A stretch of 15,850 nt of DNA. It comes from Pseudomonadota bacterium (GTDB lineage Bacteria > Pseudomonadota > Gammaproteobacteria > Pseudomonadales > Halieaceae). Numbering within the stretch: the stretch's first letter is position 1; every line of letters starts with the position of its first letter. Where the stretch lies: the NCBI GenBank assembly GCA_030591305.1, contig JAUVBI010000044.1, forward strand, positions 1 through 15,850, read 5' to 3'. The notes beneath the pieces were generated by a model. The model was not told the DNA's origin. It did no database searches and saw nothing but the letters and a program-made list of their open reading frames with translations. The position numbers and the translations under genes are program-made. Positions 7,219 through 14,776 of the stretch are shown here, one piece after another.

Positions 7219-8985
7219 TTAACTCTGTTCTTGTTCGTAGGATTGAACAGCGTAGGCATTGCGCGCAGGCACATCCCCAGTCCATCCGTATGTGTCTCTG
7301 GCCTGATCTTCGCTTATCCAGCCTTCACGTAGATCCCGCTCTACCAGACTACGCGCACGACCCTGAGGGTTTCCGTAACCGCCACCGCCGTTAGTCTTGA
7401 TAATAAAGCGCTCATCGGCATGCATTGTCACCACACCGCAGGCGGGAAGTGCTTCGCGTTGACCCTTAAATTCCTTGTGCTGAGAAATAGCACCTCCCGA
7501 CTTGCCACCGCGAACACCCCTGGCATTATTTTTTGCACCATCGGCCACATAGGCCACTTTCATGTCGCAGTCGATAGGCCCGTACTCGATGTACTTGCTG
7601 GGAGCACCGCGCTGACGTCCCGCACCTCCACCATCCATGACAAAACCGCGTTTATAGATGCGAATGGGGTGATAGAGCTCGGTCAATTCGATACTGTCAA
7701 CAAATGCCATGCCGCCATTGCCTGCATGGGCGTAATGTAACCAGCCATCGGCACTTGAACTGGCACCACCGGCGGCACTGCCGAGGAAAATCTGATTGAT
7801 ATAGGGCTCGTCATTGCGTGGATCTATACCTGATATCACACCATGGGAGGCTGGCAGCGCCGCCCCTATTTCACCCATTCCAGCACCATCGAAAAGTTCG
7901 GCAATACCCCGTTGTACACTATTGGCAATGCGGTCTGAAACATTTGTCGTAGCCACGGAACAGCTATAGGGATGCAGGGCACCCCCGGCTATCGAACCGG
8001 AGCGAATTTTTACTTCTACACAGCGAAAGCTTCCGGCATTTTTTGGAATACTGTGATCTATGCTGTTAAACAGGCCAATCATAGCCGAGGTGCGCGCGCA
8101 GGCTTCGCTGACATTTAAGCCACAGGGAATACAATCCATATTATTGGTTAAATCCAGAGTAACGTTACGCTGTTCTGGGTCGACAGTGATGGCAACATTA
8201 ATCGGTATCTCATGGTCTACAATGCCGGGCAACATATCGTGCGTACTGGATGCCTCAATGTATCCAGCGGGCATACCCTGAATCGCCAGTCGAGCAATCT
8301 TTTCGCTGTAATCGAACCAGAGACCGGAAAATTCACCCAGGACCTCCCAACCATATTCCGCTGCCAAAATTTCAATTTCCTGCTCGCCAATCCTGGCGGC
8401 GCCCACCATAGCCAGCAGGTCACCGTACCACTGCTCGGGCACACGAATTCGCATCTGGCACATACGTACAATATCGCCTATAAACTCGAAATCGGACTGT
8501 AGTTTTACCGCCGGAAAAATAAGTGCGCCTTCATTGTAGACATCGGTTGCTGCGCCATTGTAGGTCGTGGGACTGGAGTTTCCGATATCGGCCTGATGCG
8601 CCTTGGCCACCACGGTATAGCGATGACGCCCATCATCATCAAATACAGGGACCAGCAACGAGTGATCGGCCGGGTGAGAGCAGCCGTGATAGGGTGAATT
8701 ATGTAAGAAGGCATCGCCACGACGTAAATCGGGATGATACTCTTTCATACAGCGCACCATAATATCGGGCCCGCTTAAGGTATGGATGGGCAAGCTTTCT
8801 GCAGCAGTCAATAGCTCACAATCAGCCGTTACAATACAGCAAGAAAAGTCACGCGCACGATTGAGGACTCCCGAACGACCGGTACGCAAAAGCGTATTAC
8901 TCATTTTTCGTGCAACGCCTTCAAAGCGGGCATTAATAATAGCCAGCTTTGATCCGTCCAGTTTCACGTTCACATCATCATTCAT
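7219..8985 (-). CDS. Hydantoinase B/oxoprolinase-family subunit (HyuB-like; carboxylase or lactamase)
   Basis: A 588-residue cytoplasmic subunit of the HyuB family, found in N-methylhydantoinases, 5-oxoprolinases, caprolactamase and acetone/acetophenone carboxylases. Family motifs are visible: NSPYHGCSH (96-104) in place of the common NDPYxGG-H sequence, AHQADIG (129-135) with an H-x-x-D pair (H130, D133) like the metal-binding pair described in acetone carboxylase, NEGALIFPAVKL (151-162), and the C-terminal glycine-rich GGGGYGNP (533-540). Its ATG overlaps the HyuA stop region by eight bases, so the two are translationally coupled and almost certainly form one complex. No small third subunit like the acetone carboxylase gamma chain is seen here. 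Neighbouring SDR and BKACE genes favour ketone carboxylation over lactam hydrolysis, but sequence alone cannot decide. Confidence 0.9.
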   Translation of the reverse strand: MNDDVNVKLDGSKLAIINARFEGVARKMSNTLLRTGRSGVLNRARDFSCCIVTADCELLTAAESLPIHTLSGPDIMVRCMKEYHPDLRRGDAFLHNSPYHGCSHPADHSLLVPVFDDDGRHRYTVVAKAHQADIGNSSPTTYNGAATDVYNEGALIFPAVKLQSDFEFIGDIVRMCQMRIRVPEQWYGDLLAMVGAARIGEQEIEILAAEYGWEVLGEFSGLWFDYSEKIARLAIQGMPAGYIEASSTHDMLPGIVDHEIPINVAITVDPEQRNVTLDLTNNMDCIPCGLNVSEACARTSAMIGLFNSIDHSIPKNAGSFRCVEVKIRSGSIAGGALHPYSCSVATTNVSDRIANSVQRGIAELFDGAGMGEIGAALPASHGVISGIDPRNDEPYINQIFLGSAAGGASSSADGWLHYAHAGNGGMAFVDSIELTELYHPIRIYKRGFVMDGGGAGRQRGAPSKYIEYGPIDCDMKVAYVADGAKNNARGVRGGKSGGAISQHKEFKGQREALPACGVVTMHADERFIIKTNGGGGYGNPQGRARSLVERDLREGWISEDQARDTYGWTGDVPARNAYAVQSYEQEQS

Positions 8986-11053
8986 GATCGAATAACTCTA
9001 CAATTAGACTACCGATCGCATTTTTGGAGAAGCTTGCCTTCTCATCTATAACGATCGAGGTAAAGGGGGATTCAACAATAGCGGGACCGTGCACGACCCG
9101 GTCGACCTCCATGCTACCAAAATCGACGATTTCGGCATCTACTGCACCGACATTTGGCAAGTGAATTACTCGCGATTTCTTGCTGCGGCTGTGCTGGTGC
9201 TCTATACACAGCTCCCCGGTAGTTGGCGAGTCGACACTACAACTGATAGTCGCATTCCATGTGAGTATTTCTATGGAGGAACCCGGGTCATTGACAGCAA
9301 AAATACGTTGATGCGTCTGATGAAAGTCATCGACAAGATTCGTGAGATCCTGATCATCGCAAAACTCACCCGTGCGCAAAGGTACTTCAATATCCCATAC
9401 CTGGCCCTTATACCGGGCCTCGACTGAATATCTTATCTGACTACGCTGCAGCGAAACGCCAACATTTTTTGCGAAGCCATGACATTCATCGCGCAAGTCC
9501 GAAAGAGCGGCATTGGCCACACTCCTGTCAAAGTTTCTGGACGAAACAAAAGCGGCTTTGCCATACAAGCCAACCATGTCTGACAACATCGCCCCCGCCG
9601 CACTCAGGACCGCACCCACCGAGGGGAATATCACTTTGCGACAACCCAGTCTACGGGCGATGAATATAGCGTTGAATCCGGCAGCTCCACCGCCACCGAT
9701 CATCGTTGCCTTGGCCGGCTCAATACCCCGCTCCACAGACAGGTCAAAGATGGCTTGCACCATATTTTCGGTAGCGAGTGCCATTATCGACTGTGCCGAG
9801 TCTTCCACATTCAGGCCGATTTTGTCTCCAACCTGCTTTTTAGCCACTTCGGCGGAGGCCGAGCGATCCAACTGTAGGCGACCACCAAGAAAATAATCAG
9901 GGTCGATGTAGCCCAGAATAACGGCGGCATCAGTCACCGTAGCCTCGATTCCTCCGCGTTTATAGCACGCGGGGCCTGGATCCGCTCCCTGACTTTGCGG
10001 ACCCACATGAAGTACACCCCCACGATCAACCCATGCAATGCTGCCGCCACCAGCGCCGACACTGCGAACATCAACGGAGGGAAAGCCGGTAACATGGCCA
10101 AAAAACTTCTCGCCGATCCAGTACTCTCGAGTTTTTATGATCTCTTTTTCACGCACCAGACTGACATCATATGTCGTACCACCTGCATCGGTAACGATCA
10201 GGTCCTTACTATCCGTTTCGTCACAACCATAGAAACGACCGGCAACGGGTGCCATGGAAGGCCCGGACTGCAGTAACTGAATAGGCGCACGTGCCACTTC
10301 ATCCGCTAGCTTGACCCCGCCGAAAGAAGTAAGAATTTGTACTATACCCTTAAAACCCAGGCTGGCCAGTCTCTGGGAAAGGTCACCGATGTAGCGCGTT
10401 ATCAGGGGTTTCAGGGAGGCATCAATGGCTGCGGCCGACGCCCTGCGGTACTCCCTTAAAATGGGGTTCAGTTGTGATGATAATGTAAAAGGGACGCCGG
10501 GTAGGTGTTCCTCCAACAACTCACCTATGCGCTGCTCATGCCTTTGTTCGACCGGTGACCACAACAGGCAAACGGCAACGGCCTCAACCTGCAGGTCCTT
10601 CAACTGCTGTATGACGTTCAATACAGAGCTTTCATTCAACGCAGTGACAACAGAGCCGTCATGTGAAATACGTTCTTCTACTTCGAAGCTCAGGCATCTT
10701 GGAATATAAGGATCCGGGTAATTTACAGTTTGATTAAAGGGCTCCCGGCGCCCTCCTTCTCGATACACCAGGATATCACCGTGTCCCTGCGTCGTAATTA
10801 GTGCTGTTTTTGCAGTGTTTCCCGTCACAACCGCATTCAGCGCGTGAGTGGTTCCATGAATAAACGTACTGATCTTTCCCAGAAACTCTTCCAGCGGCAT
10901 GCCCTGCTCTTCAGCCGCGACCGCGACCGCATCCAACACGCCACTGATGGGGTCGGCGGGTGTGGTAGAGGCCTTTGATAACGTCAGCTTGCCCTGGTCG
11001 TCTTCAAAAACGACGTCGGTAAACGTTCCCCCTGTGTCAGCTGCAATACGCAT
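8978..11053 (-). CDS. Hydantoinase A/oxoprolinase-family ATP-dependent subunit (HyuA-like)
   Basis: A 691-residue subunit with the ASKHA-type ATP-binding fold. It normally phosphorylates the carbonyl substrate (enol, lactam or bicarbonate) for the HyuB partner. The first phosphate loop ADTGGTFTDVV starts at residue 5, HGTTHALNAVVTGN is at 66-79, the second phosphate motif DAGGTTYD is at 289-296, VGAGGGSIAWVD is at 332-343, and the cysteine-containing GPQSQGADPGPACY is at 351-364. LQSGPSMAPVAG (261-272) replaces the more common SGPAGG sequence, a possible subfamily marker. The length is usual for HyuA of two-subunit hydantoinases and of acetophenone carboxylase. The ATG lies two bases after the BKACE stop codon with a weak GGGA site inside that gene, and the 3' end overlaps HyuB, so the three are one transcription unit. 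Confidence 0.92.
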   Translation of the reverse strand: MRIAADTGGTFTDVVFEDDQGKLTLSKASTTPADPISGVLDAVAVAAEEQGMPLEEFLGKISTFIHGTTHALNAVVTGNTAKTALITTQGHGDILVYREGGRREPFNQTVNYPDPYIPRCLSFEVEERISHDGSVVTALNESSVLNVIQQLKDLQVEAVAVCLLWSPVEQRHEQRIGELLEEHLPGVPFTLSSQLNPILREYRRASAAAIDASLKPLITRYIGDLSQRLASLGFKGIVQILTSFGGVKLADEVARAPIQLLQSGPSMAPVAGRFYGCDETDSKDLIVTDAGGTTYDVSLVREKEIIKTREYWIGEKFFGHVTGFPSVDVRSVGAGGGSIAWVDRGGVLHVGPQSQGADPGPACYKRGGIEATVTDAAVILGYIDPDYFLGGRLQLDRSASAEVAKKQVGDKIGLNVEDSAQSIMALATENMVQAIFDLSVERGIEPAKATMIGGGGAAGFNAIFIARRLGCRKVIFPSVGAVLSAAGAMLSDMVGLYGKAAFVSSRNFDRSVANAALSDLRDECHGFAKNVGVSLQRSQIRYSVEARYKGQVWDIEVPLRTGEFCDDQDLTNLVDDFHQTHQRIFAVNDPGSSIEILTWNATISCSVDSPTTGELCIEHQHSRSKKSRVIHLPNVGAVDAEIVDFGSMEVDRVVHGPAIVESPFTSIVIDEKASFSKNAIGSLIVELFDHE

Positions 11054-11055
11054 GG

Positions 11056-11952
11056 TTATTTCCCAGGACGAAGCGAAAGAATTTCACGTGCTTCATCCGG
11101 GGTTGCTACGCGACGTCCCAGCAATTCGATGATACCCACGGCCTGGCTTACCAGTTCCTCGTTGCGAGCGAACACGCCACGCTTCAGATACAGGTTATCC
11201 TCAAGACCTACCCGAACATTGCCGCCCATAAGCACTGCGGTCGCAACCATTGGCATCTGCTGCCTCGAAATACCAAAAGCCGTCCAGTTGACCCCTTTGG
11301 GAAGCAAATTGCGCATGTACAGTACCGTCTCAGGGTCAGCAGGTGCGCCCCACTGAATGCCCAGAACAAACTGGAACATAGCGGGTGCATCGATAAGCCC
11401 GTCTTCAATCAATTTATTGGCGAACAGAATATCCCCCGCCTGAAAGACCTCAAGTTCAGGCTTTACTCCCAAACCCTGAAATCGCTTTGCCATCTGCGCA
11501 AGGGTACGAGTGGTATTCAGGTAGACGAATTCTGTATCGCCGTCACCCTGATTAGCCGTTGTGACATCCAGGGAACAAATGTCGGGCAGGGTCTCCTCAA
11601 TATGTTTGACCCTCACATCGACAGGGGCAACAGTGGTCCCCGGCAAGGCCTTGCTCTCATCCTCGGGGTCAGGCAAAAAACGTGCATAACCTCCCGCGGT
11701 GACATTAATAATAACGCTTGAGTCAACCGCTCTGATGCGCTCCACTACATCCTGATACAAGGACACATCCTGGCTTGAAGCAGCCGTTTCTGGGTCGCGC
11801 ACATGAACATGCACAACTGCTGCACCCGCCTGTGCCGAGGCAATGGCGGAGTTGGCTATTTCTTCTGGGGTAACAGGAACATGGGGTTGTGCTGGATTAA
11901 ACTTGGCGCCGCCTGTCAGGGCACAGGTGACGATGACGGGTTTATTATTCAT
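11056..11952 (-). CDS. Beta-keto acid cleavage enzyme (BKACE, DUF849 family)
   Basis: A 298-residue TIM-barrel zinc enzyme. Family members, typified by the 3-keto-5-aminohexanoate cleavage enzyme Kce, convert a beta-keto acid plus acetyl-CoA into an acyl-CoA plus acetoacetate. The N-terminal VTCALTGGAKFNP (8-20) and the zinc histidines H48 and H50 (VVHVHVRDP) are clear. NVTAGG lies at 83-88, and near the C terminus NVRVGLEDN (245-253) supplies R247, the third zinc ligand E251, and D252. An in-frame ATG at 11979 would add nine residues, but 11952 gives the normal family N terminus and has AAAGAG eight bases upstream. It is the first gene of the five-gene run, directly after a hairpin terminator. 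Its neighbours HyuA and HyuB could produce its beta-keto acid substrate by carboxylating a ketone. Family certain, substrate unknown. Confidence 0.93.
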   Translation of the reverse strand: MNNKPVIVTCALTGGAKFNPAQPHVPVTPEEIANSAIASAQAGAAVVHVHVRDPETAASSQDVSLYQDVVERIRAVDSSVIINVTAGGYARFLPDPEDESKALPGTTVAPVDVRVKHIEETLPDICSLDVTTANQGDGDTEFVYLNTTRTLAQMAKRFQGLGVKPELEVFQAGDILFANKLIEDGLIDAPAMFQFVLGIQWGAPADPETVLYMRNLLPKGVNWTAFGISRQQMPMVATAVLMGGNVRVGLEDNLYLKRGVFARNEELVSQAVGIIELLGRRVATPDEAREILSLRPGK

Positions 11953-11964
11953 TGCAAATACTCT

Positions 11965-11979
11965 TTGATTAACAATCAA
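11965..11979. promoter_or_regulatory. Palindrome TTGATT-AAC-AATCAA in front of BKACE
   Basis: Two perfect six-base arms (11965-11970 and 11974-11979) separated by three bases lie 12 bases upstream of the BKACE ATG and directly after the terminator T run. The position suits a repressor operator for the catabolic operon or an RNA hairpin near the ribosome site. No regulator gene is in view, so the function is speculative. Confidence 0.35.
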
Positions 11980-12016
11980 GGAAAAGTGGGCATGGTATTG
12001 TGCTGACCATGCCCAC
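11978..12016 (-). terminator. Rho-independent terminator after the TonB-dependent receptor
   Basis: On the minus strand GTGGGCATGGT (12016-12006) pairs perfectly with ACCATGCCCAC (11996-11986) across a nine-base loop, giving an 11-bp GC-containing stem followed by TTTTCCTT. It begins 34 bases after the receptor stop codon and ends just before the BKACE leader. It should end or attenuate the receptor transcript so that receptor and enzymes are made in different amounts. The T run is interrupted, so read-through is plausible. Confidence 0.8.
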
Positions 12017-12041
12017 CCTGTCCTCTTCTATCTTTTGACCT

Positions 12042-12057
12042 GCGGTTAATTAACCGC
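12042..12057. repeat. 16-bp perfect palindrome over the receptor stop codon
   Basis: GCGGTTAATTAACCGC is fully self-complementary and includes the final glycine codon and TAA stop of the receptor gene. It has the GTTAA/TTAAC half-sites also found in the palindrome upstream of the receptor. A palindrome this long is expected about once in a few windows of this size by chance, so its meaning is uncertain. Confidence 0.4.
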
Positions 12058-14503
12058 CGTAGTTATATCCGAGACGAAGACCATATAGCCGTGGTAGTGT
12101 CGAACCAAAATTTGCAGGTTGACCACCGGTAAAATCGGGTAAGGTTACAATCCGATTGGCAATCGTATCGTCTTCGATATTCTGCACGTAGGCTTCTACT
12201 GACCAGGTATTGCTTGGCGATTTCCACATCACGCGAATATCGGTTTTGGTGAAGGAGTCCACTTCATCGAGCCCTATATTAAAGGGTCGTAAGTAGTAGT
12301 CATCGGTCCATGTCGATTGCAGGATAAAGTTAATAGATCCGTTGTCAGCCAAATCGAGGTTGTAGCTGGTTAACAATACGGCTTTCCACTCCGGAGCATC
12401 CTCCAGTGTGTTACCTGACATATCCAGAGTGCCTTCCCGTACCGCATCCTCACCCGGGGCAGCCATACAGGCCAGATCGGTAACCACACCCAGCTGCTGT
12501 ATCTGGTATTCATCCGCACCACAGAACTCGTCGAAGGTGGCATCGAGATAGCCCACGCTGACGGTTACATCCCAATTGGGTGTAATGAGGTAGGTTGCAT
12601 CCAATTCCACACCCCATACCGTGGCCTCACCCGCATTTTCTGTAAACTCATTGGTCGCCGTGATAATGGGGACCTGCAAGTCGGTGTAGTCATAGAAAAA
12701 CGCGGTGGCATTCACGCGCAACCGGTTATCCATCCACTGTGTACGTGCGCCGATCTCCCAGGCATCGATCAGCTCAGGCTCTACCTGGTTGATCAATCCA
12801 GAACTTTCAAGTTCCAGGGAACCCGCTTTGTAGCCATGATTAAACTTAAGGTAGACCATATCGTCGTCATTGAGTGCATATTTAAGGCCCAGTTCCCCGG
12901 TTGTTTCGGAGAAGTCATCATCGCCCTCAAATGACACAATGCCCTCACCAATGCCGCCGCCGCCACTGATTTCAGTGAAATCGAACCTGTCTTCATTTAG
13001 GCGAATGCCGCCAAACACCTCCAGTGCATCGGTAAACTCATATGCGCCACTGAAGAACAGACCAAGCCCTTCTTCTTCGATCTCCTGAACACTGCCAAAA
13101 ATACCAAAAGGCGTGATAGAAGCACTGTCGAGGTCGTAGTCCCGGCTAAAATAAAAGGCACCCACAATCCAGGAGAAACGGCCATCGTTTTCTGATGTCA
13201 GGCGTATTTCAGCATTGTATAAGTCTATTTCTTCGTCTCGAATAGTATCGAGAACGGGTAACTCCGTGCCGTCGATATCAGAGATGGTTAATTTTTTGGT
13301 ATTCTCCCAGCCACCACTGATATTAAGGCGGGTAGCCCCCAGCAGAGGCAGGTCGTTAAAGAAGGTAATAAATTCGCCATCAACACCCTTGATGCGCAGT
13401 AATGGATCTCCCAGGAGATAGGCATTACTGCGTACATCTGTATTACCCAACTGGGGTGCAAGCGCAGGGGTAAACAGTGCATCACTGCTCAGGATGGGGT
13501 CAAATACACCGGGAAACCCACTCAGCAGCATGTCATCTACCGCATCCTCCAGGCTCAGGTCGGGGCGAAACAGTGTTTGATAAACTCCACCCAGACCAAC
13601 GAAGGCAGGGTCTGTACGAAATTGCTGTAAACCATCATACACATCAAACGGTATGGTACCGGCTAGAACACCAACGGGAAAATCCTTCAGCCGCTGCGTG
13701 GCACCATCGTAATTGCCCTCGTTTTCATTCCAGAAGCCACGAACGATAATTTCAGAATCTTCGCTGAAGACAGAGCGCAAGCTACCGCGTAGAAAGGTGT
13801 TATCCGCAGCACCATAATCTTTATCACCCGGCGTGAGTGCGTTATCTATGTAGCCGTCATGTTTCTCGCGCTGGATGGCGAAACGGCCCATCAGGCGCTC
13901 ATCACCCTCGCCAAAAAAGGGTACGTTGACCACGCCGCGAATTTGCTCGTGGTTGAAGTTTCCAACATTAACGTCGGCGTAGGCCTCGAACTGGGACACG
14001 GGAATACGCTGGATAATATTCATTGCACCCGCCGTTGAATTACGGCCGTATACAGTGCCGGTTGGCCCCTGAATAATCTCTACATTCTGCAAATCGTAAA
14101 ACTGGCCCAGATAAGATTCGACACTATATTTGAACATACCGTTGACATGGAAAGAGACTGGGGACTGGCCTAGCCTGCTCTGGGCGACACCGCGAATGGT
14201 AATTTCACCGGTTGGGTGGCCTTTCATCTGCACGTTGGGCAGTAGCACCACAACATCCGAGATACTCTGCACGTTCAGTTCTTCCAGTAAATCCGCACCC
14301 AGCGCACGGACGGTGGCGGGCACATCCTGTATCTTTTCCTGGCGCTTGGTCGCAGTTACAACGACTTCTTCCAGTTGGAAGTTTTCGGCATCCTGCGCTA
14401 GCGCGCCACTCGACAAGCCGGCAACCAAGCCCGTTGCTGCAATGGCCAGTGCCATGGCCTTGATTTGATAAGGAGCCCCTTGTGCACCACGCCTGACTCT
14501 CAT
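12050..14503 (-). CDS. TonB-dependent outer-membrane receptor
   Basis: An outer-membrane beta-barrel with an internal plug that imports large or scarce ligands using energy from TonB-ExbB-ExbD. I place the start at 14503, giving 817 residues, because GAGGG lies eight bases upstream and a clean Sec signal peptide follows: basic MRVRR, a hydrophobic core at about 15-30, and a cleavage site ALA|QDAE after residue 36. The longer frame from 14617 would bury that signal. The TonB box region LEEVVVTATKR is at 44-54, the plug covers about 58-170 and contains the family motif GPTGTVYGRNSTAGAMNI (146-163). The rest is barrel strands ending in LRLGYNYGG. A cysteine pair in FCGADEYQ and LACMAAP may close an extracellular loop. 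It resembles receptors in catabolic islands of marine and sphingomonad bacteria rather than dedicated siderophore loci. The ligand is probably the organic substrate of the cluster, by inference. Confidence 0.93.
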   Translation of the reverse strand: MRVRRGAQGAPYQIKAMALAIAATGLVAGLSSGALAQDAENFQLEEVVVTATKRQEKIQDVPATVRALGADLLEELNVQSISDVVVLLPNVQMKGHPTGEITIRGVAQSRLGQSPVSFHVNGMFKYSVESYLGQFYDLQNVEIIQGPTGTVYGRNSTAGAMNIIQRIPVSQFEAYADVNVGNFNHEQIRGVVNVPFFGEGDERLMGRFAIQREKHDGYIDNALTPGDKDYGAADNTFLRGSLRSVFSEDSEIIVRGFWNENEGNYDGATQRLKDFPVGVLAGTIPFDVYDGLQQFRTDPAFVGLGGVYQTLFRPDLSLEDAVDDMLLSGFPGVFDPILSSDALFTPALAPQLGNTDVRSNAYLLGDPLLRIKGVDGEFITFFNDLPLLGATRLNISGGWENTKKLTISDIDGTELPVLDTIRDEEIDLYNAEIRLTSENDGRFSWIVGAFYFSRDYDLDSASITPFGIFGSVQEIEEEGLGLFFSGAYEFTDALEVFGGIRLNEDRFDFTEISGGGGIGEGIVSFEGDDDFSETTGELGLKYALNDDDMVYLKFNHGYKAGSLELESSGLINQVEPELIDAWEIGARTQWMDNRLRVNATAFFYDYTDLQVPIITATNEFTENAGEATVWGVELDATYLITPNWDVTVSVGYLDATFDEFCGADEYQIQQLGVVTDLACMAAPGEDAVREGTLDMSGNTLEDAPEWKAVLLTSYNLDLADNGSINFILQSTWTDDYYLRPFNIGLDEVDSFTKTDIRVMWKSPSNTWSVEAYVQNIEDDTIANRIVTLPDFTGGQPANFGSTLPRLYGLRLGYNYGG

Positions 14504-14511
14504 TACTGTCG

Positions 14512-14516
14512 CCCTC
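14512..14516 (-). promoter_or_regulatory. Ribosome-binding site GAGGG of the TonB-dependent receptor
   Basis: GAGGG on the minus strand ends eight bases before the ATG at 14503. It is the reason for choosing that start over the in-frame ATG at 14617, which precedes no signal-like sequence. Confidence 0.65.
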
Positions 14517-14526
14517 GAATGATTAT

Positions 14527-14671
14527 AATAGCTTGCAAACATGAGTTCATTAAACACAAGACAGAAAAGACTTGAACATAAACCTGCTTTTTCGGTCATT
14601 GTACTGCACTTCGCCAATCATGACTCTAGTTAAGTAAGTTAACTACCTTTATTGGCGTCATGCAAGCTATT
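14527..14671. repeat. Distant 11-bp inverted repeat (AATAGCTTGCA / TGCAAGCTATT) upstream of the receptor
   Basis: AATAGCTTGCA at 14527-14537 is the exact reverse complement of TGCAAGCTATT at 14661-14671, with 123 bases between. The two copies bracket the likely promoter region of the receptor gene. They could be paired half-sites for a regulator that loops the DNA, or arms of a long RNA hairpin. Confidence 0.45.
14598..14645 (-). promoter_or_regulatory. Candidate receptor promoter with operator-like palindrome
   Basis: A perfect palindrome TAGTTAA-gtaag-TTAACTA covers 14627-14645. Downstream on the minus strand a TACAAT -10-like box sits at 14603-14598, giving a predicted start near 14591 and a leader of about 88 bases. 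No good -35 hexamer lies 16-18 bases upstream of the box, and the palindrome is centred near -45, which suits an activator-dependent promoter. The palindrome is seen directly; its role is inferred. Confidence 0.4.
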
Positions 14672-14776
14672 TTTTTGATGAATTACCGGTAGGAAAACTA
14701 AACCAAAAGACCAAAACTATCGTAGTTGACAAAGCAACCATGGTCTATTCGCCATAGATGCGTTGTTACAAGCTGC

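Noticed and set aside
6889..7332. Plus-strand frame of 147 codons
   Set aside because: Antisense to the SDR and HyuB genes; a shadow of their codon pattern with no family features.
14522..14527. Perfect TATAAT as the receptor promoter -10 box
   Set aside because: Transcription would start within or beside the GAGGG ribosome site about 12 bases before the ATG, leaving no usable leader, and no -35 hexamer is correctly placed.
14504..14617. N-terminal extension of the receptor from the ATG at 14617
   Set aside because: It would place a cysteine-rich non-signal segment before a clear Sec signal peptide, while the ATG at 14503 has a good ribosome site.
14701..14776. Terminator after the right-edge hydrolase
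   Set aside because: Only four- to five-base imperfect stems and no T run were found, so I could not support one.
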